Positions 30,383 through 38,284 of a stretch of DNA of 62,260 nt are shown piece by piece. Under the pieces are notes generated by a model. The model saw nothing but the letters and a program-made list of their open reading frames with translations, was not told where the DNA came from and ran no database searches. This DNA is from Acidobacteriota bacterium (GTDB taxonomy: Bacteria; Acidobacteriota; Vicinamibacteria; Vicinamibacterales; UBA2999), in assembly GCA_016192845.1 (NCBI GenBank), contig JACPTI010000009.1, forward strand, positions 1 to 62,260. The letters run 5' to 3'. Made by a program: the position numbers and the translations under genes. The stretch's first letter is position 1, and every line of letters begins with the position of its first letter.

Positions 30383-32002
30383 GTGCTCCCGCAGACTGGC
30401 CTCTCCGCCACCAGCACGCGCCTGCCCGTCGAGATTCGCCGCTTTCCCTGGATCAAACGCCTGGCGGCCGACTACGCGTTCGAGTACGCGCGCCTGGCTG
30501 ACTTCTTCGCCGGCAACCCCGCCGATCCATCGGCGTGGCGGGAGGCGATCGCCCGCGCGCAGCGGCACCCGCGGCAGCGCGACACGATTGCCGACGTCGT
30601 GGAAGCTCAGCAGCGCCGCCGAGGCGCGCCGCCGGAAGCGCTCGCCGCCGCGGCCCGCCTGCGCGATCCACAGACGATCGCAATCGTCACCGGCCAGCAG
30701 GCGGGGCTCTTTGGCGGGCCGCTCTTCACGCTGCTCAAGGCGCTCACGGCGATTCGTCTGGCCGAACGGGTCGCGGGCGAACATCGTGTCCCTGCGGTGG
30801 CGCTGTTCTGGATCGACGCCGAGGACCACGACTGGGACGAGGTGAAGGCGTGCGGCGTGCTCGACGCCGAGCTGAACTTCGCTGAGGGGACGCTCGGACG
30901 CCGCCCGGGCGCGGGCGAGGGGCCCGTCGCGCGCGTCCGCCTCGACGCGTCGATTGCCGAGGCCGTGGGCGCGCTCGCCTCGAGGCTGCCGGCCACGGAG
31001 TTCAGCCCTTCCGTCATCGAGGCAGTACGCGCCGCGTACCGGCCCGGCAACGGCATGGTCGACGCCTTCGGCCAGCTGCTCGAGTCGATTCTGGGGCCCC
31101 GGGGCCTCATCGTCTTCGATGCCGCCGATCCGGCGGCCAAGCCGCTGGCGGGCCCGATCTTCGCGCGCGAAGTCGAGCAGGCGGGTACGACGCCGCGGCT
31201 GGCGGCAGAAGCGGGCGCCGCGCTGGTGGCGCGCGGCTACCACGCGCAGGTCACGCCCGCGCTCGACCACCTGGCGCTGTTCCGCCTCGACGGCGTACGC
31301 GCGGGCATTCACGTCCGTGAGGCGGCGGCGCTCCTGGAGCGGGTGCGCGCACGGCCGGCCGAATTCAGCCCCAACGTGCTGCTGCGCCCGATCGTGCAGG
31401 ACGCGCTCTTCCCCACCGCGTGCTACGTCACCGGACCGAACGAGCTCGCCTATCTGGCCCAGCTGCGCGGCATCTACGGCACGTTCGGCGTGCCGATGCC
31501 GCTGATGTATCACCGCACGACGGCGACGATCGTCGACTCGAACACGATGCGGTTCCTGGCGCGCCACGATTTGCCCCTCGAAGCGCTGCGGGCGCAGGAC
31601 GAGGGGGCGCTCAACCAGTTGCTGGCCGCGCAGATCCCCCCGGCCGTCAACGCCTCGCATGAGGAAGCGGCTCGCGCGGTGGCCGAGCGGATGGAGGCGC
31701 TGGCGCGCGCGGCGGCCCAGCTCGACCCGACGCTGGAAGGCGCGGTGCGCTCGACGCTCGGACGGATGCAGGACGACTTGAAGAAGCTGCACGCCAAGAT
31801 CATCCAGGCCGTCAAGCGCAAGGACGAGACGCTGCGGCGCCAGTTCAGGCACGCGCAGGCGCAGGCGTTTCCCGGCGGGGATCCTCAGGAACGGGCGATC
31901 GGCTTCGTGTACTTTCTCAACAAGCACGGGAGCGCGCTCATCGACCGGCTGGGCGACGATCTGCCGCTCGACCAGGGCACGCATTGGGTGGTCACGATTT
32001 GA
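30383..32002 (+). CDS. bshC: Bacillithiol biosynthesis cysteine-adding enzyme
   Basis: 539 residues from GTG 30383. Typical BshC text: VTGQQAGLFGGPLFTLLKALTAIRLAE near residue 95, VALFWIDAEDHDWDEV, CYVTGPNELAYLAQLRGIYG (in parts) and a C-terminal coiled coil (MQDDLKKLHAKIIQAVKRKDETLRRQ). Adds cysteine to glucosaminyl-malate to make bacillithiol. No bshA or bshB in the window. A GAACC-type repeat element begins a few bases after the stop. Confidence 0.93.
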   Translation: MLPQTGLSATSTRLPVEIRRFPWIKRLAADYAFEYARLADFFAGNPADPSAWREAIARAQRHPRQRDTIADVVEAQQRRRGAPPEALAAAARLRDPQTIAIVTGQQAGLFGGPLFTLLKALTAIRLAERVAGEHRVPAVALFWIDAEDHDWDEVKACGVLDAELNFAEGTLGRRPGAGEGPVARVRLDASIAEAVGALASRLPATEFSPSVIEAVRAAYRPGNGMVDAFGQLLESILGPRGLIVFDAADPAAKPLAGPIFAREVEQAGTTPRLAAEAGAALVARGYHAQVTPALDHLALFRLDGVRAGIHVREAAALLERVRARPAEFSPNVLLRPIVQDALFPTACYVTGPNELAYLAQLRGIYGTFGVPMPLMYHRTTATIVDSNTMRFLARHDLPLEALRAQDEGALNQLLAAQIPPAVNASHEEAARAVAERMEALARAAAQLDPTLEGAVRSTLGRMQDDLKKLHAKIIQAVKRKDETLRRQFRHAQAQAFPGGDPQERAIGFVYFLNKHGSALIDRLGDDLPLDQGTHWVVTI

Positions 32003-32010
32003 TGCTGAGC

Positions 32011-32253
32011 TGGGAACGTGTCGTTCGCGCTTCTCCGTTCTCGTTTCTGGGTTCGTGTTCACGTTCGGTTCGGGTTCGGTCGTTCATAGTTCGACGTTCA
32101 GGGTTCGGGTGCGCATTTTGCAGAGTGTACGTAGACGTACGTAGTGTCCGGCTTCAGCCGGACCGGGGAGATTGGAACCGCGAACCTCGAACCCAGAACC
32201 CTGAACCGAACGTGAACACGAACCGAGAAGCGAGAAGACAGAAGGGTGAACGA
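32011..32253. repeat. GAACC/GGTTC-family repeat palindrome upstream of the PBP gene
   Basis: Left arm about 32011-32110 with 6-7-base GTTCGG/GTTCTC units; right arm about 32174-32253 with GAACCG, GAACCC, GAACAC, GAGAAG units. The centre holds GTACGTAGACGTAC (about 32127-32140) and the palindrome GTCCGGCT..AGCCGGAC (32146-32163). A sister element of the same family lies at 34571-34914. Confidence 0.8.
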
Positions 32254-34570
32254 AGGCTCGTCGATGATGACAGCGTCCACGTCCGGTCGTAAGGCCCGGC
32301 CGTCAGGTCGATCCTGGCGGCGGTACGCGGCGTATGCCGCCGCCGGGCTGGTCGTGGCATCGGTGGCGACCTTCGGGTACGCCTATTTGTCCTTCGCGCG
32401 GCTGATCGACGAGCGGCTGCACGGCGAGCGCGAGCGGACGCTGCCGCGCGTGTATGCGCGCCCCGTCGTGCTGCGGCGCGGCCAGGCGGCCGGCCAGCAG
32501 GAGCTCGTCGCGCTGCTCAACGATCTCGGCTACACCCAGCGGCCGCAGGCGGAGGCCCCCGGCGAGTTCGCCCTCGAGCGCGCGGCGCTGACGATCCGGC
32601 CGCGCGCGAGCGATCTGGGCGGCGCCCCCGTGCGGGTCCGCTTCGCCCGCACGATCCAGAGCATCGAGATCGAGGGGCGCGGCGCGAGGGAATCGGTCGA
32701 GCTCGACCCGCCGCTCCTGACCGCGCTGATGACGAGCGGCGGACGGCAGAAGCGGCGCACCGTGCCGCTCGCGACCATTCCCACCTACATGCAGCAGGCG
32801 GTGCTGGCGATCGAGGACCAGGGGTTCTACGCGCATCCAGGCATCAACCCGATCCGCATCCTCGCCGCCGCGGTGACCAACGTCTTCGGGAACAGCCCGA
32901 ACCTGGTGGGCTACAGCACGATCACGCAGCAACTGGCGCGGATGTTCTTCCTCGTAAACGAGTTCAACGCGGAGCTCCAGGCCGGCGAGCGCTCCTACTG
33001 GCGGAAGCTGCGGGAAGCGCTCATGTCGCTCGTGCTGGAGCGGCGCGCGACCAAGGACGAAATCCTGGAGCTGTACCTGAACGACGTCTACTTCGGGCAA
33101 CGGGGTTCGTTCGCGATTCACGGCGTGGCCGAGGCGGCGCGCCTTTTCTTCGGCAAGGACGTGAGCAACGTCTCGCTGGCCGAGGCGGCGCTCATTGCCG
33201 GCGTCATTCAGAGCCCGGGGCTGCACTCGCCGTTCACCCGTCCCGAGCGCGCGTCCGAACGCCGGAACGTGGTGCTGCGCGCGATGGCAGACGAGGAGTA
33301 CATCACGCCCGAGGCGGCCGAGCGCGCCTCGCGCGAGCCGCTCCGGGTCGTCGCGCTGGCCGTCGACAACGAGGCGCCGTACTTCGTCGACCTCGTCGGC
33401 GCCCAGGTGGCGGAGGCGTTTCCGGGCGTCACGGCGCAGGCGGGCCAGGTCGACGTCTTCACCACCCTCGATCTCTCGCTGCAGCGCGCCGCGATTGGCG
33501 CGGTGCGCGCCGGCCTTGCCAGCGTCGACCGGCTGCTCGCGCGGCGCAAGCGTGCCCAGCCGGCGCAGGCGGCGCTCATCGCCGTCGATCCCCGCAGCGG
33601 CGAGATCCTTGCCATGGTCGGCGGCCGTTCGTACCACCAGTCGCAGTACAACCGCGCCATTGCCGCGCGCCGGCAGCCCGGCTCCATCTTCAAGCCGTTC
33701 GTGTACCTCGCGGCGTTCGAGCTCGCCGCCGAGGAAGGGCGGACCGACCTGACGCCGGCCTCGCTGACCGTCGACGAGCCGGCGACGTTTTCCTTCGACG
33801 ACCAGGTCTGGGAGCCGCAGAACTACGACGAGTACGACGGCGAGATTACGTGGCGGCGGGCGCTCGCCATGTCGCGCAATCTCGGCACCATTCACGTCGG
33901 CGAGACGATCGGGTTCGACCGCGTTGCCGCGCTCTGGCGGCGCATCGGCGTCGGCACGCCGCCGAAGGCGGTCCCCGCCATCACGCTCGGCGTCTTCGAG
34001 CTGACGCCGCTCGAAGTGGCGCAGGCCTACACGCTCTTCGTCAACGGCGGCCGGGTCCGTCCGCTCCGGGCCATCCAGCGCCTGACGACGTCCGAGGGGG
34101 ACCTGCGGCCGAAGGTGTCGCCGCCGCGCGTGGCGGCGCGCGAGGACACGACGTTTCTCGTCACGAACATGATGCGCAGCGTGCTCAACGAAGGGACCGC
34201 CGCGGGGGTGCGCAGCGCCGGATTCGTCCTCGATGCCGCGGGCAAGACCGGCACGACCAACGACCTCCGCGACGCCTGGTTCGTCGGTTTCACGCCGGAG
34301 CTGCTCACGGTCGTCTGGGTGGGATTCGACAACAACCAGCCGCTCTCGCTCACCGGCACGCAGGCGGCGCTGCCGATCTGGACCGAGTTCATGAAGACGG
34401 CGCTCGCCGGCCGGCCGAGCGTCCCGTTCACCGTGCCGGACGGCGTCACGTTCGCGGAGATCGATCGCGACACGGGCAAGCTCGCGCTTCCCACGTGTCC
34501 GCGCGTGTACAACGAGTCATTTCTGGCGGGCACCGAACCGACGGAGTACTGTGAACTGCATCGATGGTAG
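32246..34570 (+). CDS. Class A penicillin-binding protein (PBP1b-like)
   Basis: 774 residues from GTG 32246 (ATG 32264 is an alternative; the GTG lies in the repeat). Short cytoplasmic tail, one membrane helix (YAAYAAAGLVVASVATFGYAY, in part), UB2H-like segment (LPRVYARPVVLRRGQ), GT51 glycosyltransferase with catalytic Glu in AIEDQGFYAHPG and TITQQLARMFF, and transpeptidase with SxxK in QPGSIFKPFVY, SRN in MSRNLGT and KTG in AGKTGTTND. Polymerises and crosslinks peptidoglycan. Flanked on both sides by related repeat palindromes. Confidence 0.94.
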   Translation: MNEGSSMMTASTSGRKARPSGRSWRRYAAYAAAGLVVASVATFGYAYLSFARLIDERLHGERERTLPRVYARPVVLRRGQAAGQQELVALLNDLGYTQRPQAEAPGEFALERAALTIRPRASDLGGAPVRVRFARTIQSIEIEGRGARESVELDPPLLTALMTSGGRQKRRTVPLATIPTYMQQAVLAIEDQGFYAHPGINPIRILAAAVTNVFGNSPNLVGYSTITQQLARMFFLVNEFNAELQAGERSYWRKLREALMSLVLERRATKDEILELYLNDVYFGQRGSFAIHGVAEAARLFFGKDVSNVSLAEAALIAGVIQSPGLHSPFTRPERASERRNVVLRAMADEEYITPEAAERASREPLRVVALAVDNEAPYFVDLVGAQVAEAFPGVTAQAGQVDVFTTLDLSLQRAAIGAVRAGLASVDRLLARRKRAQPAQAALIAVDPRSGEILAMVGGRSYHQSQYNRAIAARRQPGSIFKPFVYLAAFELAAEEGRTDLTPASLTVDEPATFSFDDQVWEPQNYDEYDGEITWRRALAMSRNLGTIHVGETIGFDRVAALWRRIGVGTPPKAVPAITLGVFELTPLEVAQAYTLFVNGGRVRPLRAIQRLTTSEGDLRPKVSPPRVAAREDTTFLVTNMMRSVLNEGTAAGVRSAGFVLDAAGKTGTTNDLRDAWFVGFTPELLTVVWVGFDNNQPLSLTGTQAALPIWTEFMKTALAGRPSVPFTVPDGVTFAEIDRDTGKLALPTCPRVYNESFLAGTEPTEYCELHRW

Positions 34571-34914
34571 GAACCTGTCGTTCACACTTCTGGCTTCTCA
34601 CTTCTTGGTTCGTGTTCTCGGTTCGGTTCGCGGTTCCGGGTTCGCGGTTCCGGTTCCAGTCCGCTTGAACGACTACCGCCTGAAAGGCGGTAGTCGTTCA
34701 TAGGCGCGCGCCACGGCGCGCGCATCGCTAGTCCCACGTGCTCGTTAGACCTGGCACGTGGGACTAAAGGCGGACGCTACGTAACGCTGATCTCGACGTC
34801 CGTGGCGGCCGGCTTCAGCCGGCCCGGAACCCCGAACCCGGAACCCCGAACCCTGAACCGAACCCAGAACATGAACCGAGAACCGAGAATTGAGAAGTGT
34901 GAACGACACGGTCT
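34571..34914. repeat. Large GAACC/GGTTC-family palindrome with nested hairpins
   Basis: A 356-bp gap without a gene. Outer arms: GGTTC-type units about 34580-34660 and GAACC-type units about 34826-34905. Inside are a perfect 15-bp hairpin (34667-34681 with 34685-34699, GAA loop), a 12-bp inverted repeat (TAGTCCCACGTG at 34729-34740 with 34755-34766) and GGCCGGCT..AGCCGGCC (34807-34824). It looks like several repeat families inserted into one another. Confidence 0.85.
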
Positions 34915-34920
34915 TATAAT
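34890..34920 (+). promoter_or_regulatory. Promoter of xdhC, near-leaderless
   Basis: TTGAGA (34890-34895) and TATAAT (34915-34920) with 19-bp spacing. The -10 ends six bases before the xdhC ATG at 34927, so the transcript would start at or near the start codon. The -35 lies inside the repeat arm. Confidence 0.5.
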
Positions 34921-34926
34921 CTAGCT

Positions 34927-35763
34927 ATGAACCAGGAGGTCTTTGCCGCGCTCAACGAGGCGCTCCAGCGCGGCGAGGAAGTGGCGCTCGTCACCATCGT
35001 CTCGTCGGTCGGCTCCACGCCGCAGCGCGTCGGCGCGAAGATGCTCGTCTACGCCGACGGCCGGACGGTCGGCACGATCGGCGGCGGCTGCTACGAGAAC
35101 GAGGCCTTCTGGAAGGCGCGCGAGGCCATCAAGACGCGCAAGCCGGTCACGCTGAAGTTCGAGCTGAACGACGACTTCGCGCAGGAGACCGGGCTCATCT
35201 GCGGAGGCCAGATGGAAGTGTTCGTCGAGCCGATCGAGCCGTCGCCCGAGGTGTACGTCTTCGGCGCCGGGCACGTCGGTTATCACGTGGCGAAGACGGC
35301 CCAGGAGGTCGGCTTCCACGTCCACGTCATCGACGACCGCGAGAAGTTCGCCAGCACCGAGCGCTTCGGCGACGGGATCGATGTCATCGTCGATCACATT
35401 CCAACCTGGATCGAGGAACACCAGCTCCCGCCAACCGCGTACGCGGTGATCGTGACCCGCGGCCACACGTACGATCTCGAGACGATGCGCGCCCTCGTCA
35501 CCCGGCCGCTGCGGTACCTCGGCCTGATCGGCAGCAAGGCCAAGATCAAGCGCATCTTCGACGCGCTCCTCGAGGAGGGGCTGCCGGCCGACGCGCTCAA
35601 GGGCATCCATGCGCCCATCGGCCTCGACATCGGCGCGATCACGCCGCAGGAAATCGCGGTCAGCATCGTCGCCGAGCTGATTGCGGTCAAGCACGGCAAG
35701 GTCACCGACCCGAACGCGCCCGCCATCAGCATGCGGTGGGACGGCGCTCTCGCCAAGCGCTGA
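34927..35763 (+). CDS. xdhC: XdhC family protein (molybdenum hydroxylase accessory factor)
   Basis: 278 residues. N-terminal XdhC/CoxI domain (VALVTIVSSVGSTPQRVGAKMLV, in parts; GTIGGGCYE) and C-terminal Rossmann domain with VYVFGAGHVGYHVAKTA and YLGLIGSKAKIKRIF. Family members bind and sulfurate the molybdenum cofactor for xanthine dehydrogenase-type enzymes; subunits of such an enzyme are at the right end (61075-62260), 26 kb away. No enzyme gene is next to it here. Confidence 0.9.
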   Translation: MNQEVFAALNEALQRGEEVALVTIVSSVGSTPQRVGAKMLVYADGRTVGTIGGGCYENEAFWKAREAIKTRKPVTLKFELNDDFAQETGLICGGQMEVFVEPIEPSPEVYVFGAGHVGYHVAKTAQEVGFHVHVIDDREKFASTERFGDGIDVIVDHIPTWIEEHQLPPTAYAVIVTRGHTYDLETMRALVTRPLRYLGLIGSKAKIKRIFDALLEEGLPADALKGIHAPIGLDIGAITPQEIAVSIVAELIAVKHGKVTDPNAPAISMRWDGALAKR

Positions 35764-35803
35764 GCCGTCCTTTCGAGACCGCAGCGCTGGGGCTGTCGCT
35801 GGG

Positions 35804-35833
35804 TTGATTATCATTGACAATAATTGATAATCA
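35804..35833. promoter_or_regulatory. hicBA operator: paired TTGAT(T/A)ATCA sites
   Basis: TTGATTATCA (35804-35813) and TTGATAATCA (35824-35833), each a near-palindrome, 20 bp apart; TTGACA (35814-35819) lies between them as a possible -35. AT-rich against a GC-rich background, 28 bp upstream of the hicB start, with GGGAGG as ribosome site. Fits autoregulation by the antitoxin. Confidence 0.55.
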
Positions 35834-35860
35834 CAATAGACTCATCCCCCGGGAGGTGTC

Positions 35861-36379
35861 ATGGCTGCTCATCACTTGATCCTGGAGGCGGCTCAGCGAC
35901 TGTGTGCCGGTCGCAAAGAGCCCGTCTTCACACCCAACGAAATCGTTCGAGCGTTGCCGCACTTGAACCCGCAGACGGTCCGAACCCACGTCACCAGCCG
36001 CTGTTGTGTGAATGCGCGCCCGCACCATCAGAGCCGGCTCGAGTACTTCAGAAAAAGAAGTCGAGGACAGTACGAACTGCTTCCTCAGCACCGCCACCCC
36101 GACATCTCTCCTGTCGCGCGTCCCGTGCCGGCGCGTGCGGCGGGGCCGCAGCGAGACACCATCCATGCGGTCATTACAAAGGATGGCGATACGTACGTGG
36201 CTGACTGCCACGAGGTGGCCGTCGTGACCCAGGGCAGAACGATCGACGAGACCCTCAGGAACCTGCGGGCGGCGGTGATGTTGCATCTCGAAGGTGAAGA
36301 TCTCAGAACAATGGGGCTGGGACGTCTGAGACGCATTCACGTGTCGTACGAAATGCCCGCAGATGCCTCTGCGGCTTAG
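35861..36379 (+). CDS. hicB: HicB-family antitoxin with an N-terminal winged-helix-like domain
   Basis: 172 residues. C-terminal half is HicB-like: HAVITKDGDTYVADCHEVAVVTQGRTIDETLRNLRAAVMLHLE (in parts: TKDGDTYVADC and GRTIDETLRNL). The N-terminal ~75 residues (LILEAAQRLCAGRKEPVFTPNEIVRALP ... TVRTHVTSRCCVNA) look like a winged-helix DNA-binding module found in several nuclease-associated and TA proteins, instead of the usual C-terminal RHH/HTH. Neutralises HicA and probably represses the operon. Overlaps hicA by 17 bases; antitoxin comes first, the reverse of the commoner hicAB order. Confidence 0.75.
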   Translation: MAAHHLILEAAQRLCAGRKEPVFTPNEIVRALPHLNPQTVRTHVTSRCCVNARPHHQSRLEYFRKRSRGQYELLPQHRHPDISPVARPVPARAAGPQRDTIHAVITKDGDTYVADCHEVAVVTQGRTIDETLRNLRAAVMLHLEGEDLRTMGLGRLRRIHVSYEMPADASAA

Positions 36380-36716
36380 ACGACTCTCGGGTCGCGAGGT
36401 GGCGGCGGCCCTGGTCCAGTGCGGGTTCGAAGTGGTGGCCACACGCGGGAGTCATTGCAAGCTGCGACGCACCTTATCCTCTGGCGAACGGCAAACGCTC
36501 ACGATCCCGCTGCATTCGGTCCTCGCCACGGGGACGCTGCACGCGATCTACCGGCAGGCCTGCCGCTTCGTGCCTGAGACGGAACTGCGGTCGCACTTCT
36601 ATAGCGGAGCGCCGGAACCGGGAGAATCCGAAGGGCGGACCCAACCGCAGCCGGGTGAGATCCCGAAGCCAAGGGCAGCCCCACAAAGGCCGAGGCCTCA
36701 CCGCAGGAAACGGTGA
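36363..36716 (+). CDS. hicA: HicA-family mRNA interferase toxin
   Basis: 117 residues. LSGREVAAALVQCGFEVVATRGSHCKLRR carries the conserved GSH catalytic-type His (in parts: FEVVATRGSHCKL), followed by LTIPLHSVLATGTLHAIYRQA, the dsRBD-like HicA core. The typical toxin ends near residue 80; here a Pro/Arg-rich tail of ~40 residues is added (EGRTQPQPGEIPKPR), possibly readthrough after loss of an earlier stop. Start lies inside hicB, stop overlaps the GTG of the next gene. Confidence 0.75.
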   Translation: MPLRLRRLSGREVAAALVQCGFEVVATRGSHCKLRRTLSSGERQTLTIPLHSVLATGTLHAIYRQACRFVPETELRSHFYSGAPEPGESEGRTQPQPGEIPKPRAAPQRPRPHRRKR

Positions 36717-38251
36717 ACGCTTCCCCTTTCTCCTCAACGGCAATCGGGATCACGCCTGTCGCGCTCGCGCTGGCGCTCGCAACCGCGTCTCTCGGGCTGC
36801 GGTTCGGCACCTTCGCGGCCAGCGGCGCCGACTCCTACGGCTACGTCAGCCAGGCCGACCTGTGGCTCGAGGGCCGGCTGATCATGGAGGAGCCGCTCGC
36901 GGACGAGGCGTCCTGGCGCAACGCGAACTGGACGCTGACGCCGTTCGGCTACCGGCCCGGCGACGACCGCGGGACCATGGTGCCGACCTACGCGCCGGGG
37001 CTGCCGATGGTGATGGCGGTGTTCAAGGCGTCGGGCGGCGCGACGGCCGTCTTCTGGGTCGTGCCGCTGCTCGGGGGGCTGTCGGTGTGGCTGACCTTCC
37101 TGCTCGGCGCGCGCATTGGCGGGCCGTCGGCCGGCCTGCTCGCGGCCGCGGCGCTTCTGGCCAGCCCGCCGTTCCTCTTTCAGCTGATGTGGCCGATGAG
37201 CGACGTGCCGGCCATGGCGTGGTGGCTCGTCGCGATCGTGCTTGCCGTGCGCGGCACGACGGTCGGCCTGGGCGCCGCCGGCCTGGCCGCCGCGCTCGCC
37301 GTTCTGACGCGACCGAACCTCCTCGTCCTCGCGGTGCCGATCCTCGTGTTCATTGCGACCCGCTCGGGCACGCCGCGCGACCGGATCCGCCGCGCCGCGC
37401 TGTTCACGGCGGCCGTGCTCCCGGGGCCGATTGCCGTCGCGGCCATCAACCAGCATCTCTACGGCTCCGCGCTCGCCTCGGGCTACGGCACGTTCTCGAA
37501 CATCTACGCGAGCCGCTACGTGCCGGCGAACCTGGCGAACTACACGACGTGGCTGCTGCAGACCCAGACGCCGTTCATCTTCCTCGGCCTTGCTGCGCCA
37601 TGGGTGCTGCGGCGGCGCGGCCCGATCGACGTGCGCCCGATCGTGCGCCTCGGCGTCGGCGTGGCCGCCCTGGTCGCGCTCTCGTATCTCGCGTACACCC
37701 CGTTCGACCACTGGACGTTTCTGCGCTTTTTGCTGCCGGCGTTTCCTGTGATGCTCGCGCTGGCCTCGGCCGCGTTCGCTGCACTCGTGCCGTCAGCGCG
37801 GCGGCCGCGCGCCGTCGCGTTCGCGGCCGTGGCGATCGTGCTCGCCGGGTGGGGACTGTGGACCGGGCGCGCGGCGTTTCGCGTCCGCGCCGAGGAAGCG
37901 CGCTACGTCGCTGCCGGACGCTTCGCCAGAGAGCTGCCCGAGGACGCCGTCATCCTCTGCAACCAGCACAGCGGCAGCCTGCGGTACTACGCCAACCGGA
38001 TCACGATGCGCTTCGAGTGGCTCGAGCCCGAGCTGTACGGCGAAGCGCTCGACCACTTCCGCCGGCTCGGCCGGCCCGTGTTCGTCGTGCTCGACGACTG
38101 GGAGCGCGACGTCTTCCGGGCGCGGTACGCGAGCGTTGCCGACCTGTCGTGGCTCGACGAACCGCCGCTCCTCGTCGCCGCGCGACGGGTGTACTTCTAC
38201 GCCGTTCTACCGCCGGCGCCGCGCCGGGCGGCCGCGCACGCTGGGCTATAA
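36713..38251 (+). CDS. Multi-pass membrane glycosyltransferase (PMT/ArnT-like, GT39/GT83 type)
   Basis: 512 residues from GTG 36713. About 10 hydrophobic segments; the first loop after helix 1 has ASGADSYGYVSQADLW, with an acidic pair as in ArnT/PMT-like enzymes, followed by VPTYAPGLPMVMAVF. A soluble C-terminal part (PEDAVILCNQHSGSLRYYANR) resembles the family's periplasmic tail. Probably moves sugar from a polyprenyl-phosphate donor; the acceptor is unknown. Confidence 0.7.
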   Translation: MNASPFSSTAIGITPVALALALATASLGLRFGTFAASGADSYGYVSQADLWLEGRLIMEEPLADEASWRNANWTLTPFGYRPGDDRGTMVPTYAPGLPMVMAVFKASGGATAVFWVVPLLGGLSVWLTFLLGARIGGPSAGLLAAAALLASPPFLFQLMWPMSDVPAMAWWLVAIVLAVRGTTVGLGAAGLAAALAVLTRPNLLVLAVPILVFIATRSGTPRDRIRRAALFTAAVLPGPIAVAAINQHLYGSALASGYGTFSNIYASRYVPANLANYTTWLLQTQTPFIFLGLAAPWVLRRRGPIDVRPIVRLGVGVAALVALSYLAYTPFDHWTFLRFLLPAFPVMLALASAAFAALVPSARRPRAVAFAAVAIVLAGWGLWTGRAAFRVRAEEARYVAAGRFARELPEDAVILCNQHSGSLRYYANRITMRFEWLEPELYGEALDHFRRLGRPVFVVLDDWERDVFRARYASVADLSWLDEPPLLVAARRVYFYAVLPPAPRRAAAHAGL

Positions 38252-38252
38252 T
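38247..38252 (+). promoter_or_regulatory. -10 box of the hrcA-grpE-dnaJ operon
   Basis: TATAAT 33 bp upstream of the hrcA start. GACACGC-tta-GCGTC at about 38258-38273 is a partial palindrome in the operator position, but it is not a canonical CIRCE element. Confidence 0.45.
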
Positions 38253-38284
38253 TTGGAGACACGCTTAGCGTCGTTTGACGCGCA

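Noticed and set aside
29531..32062. An 843-codon open frame on the minus strand
   Set aside because: Most of it is antisense to bshC; only the last ~220 codons encode recognisable protein (PEGA domain).
38253..38284. CIRCE operator upstream of hrcA
   Set aside because: Only a short imperfect palindrome is present; the TTAGCACTC/GAGTGCTAA arms are absent.
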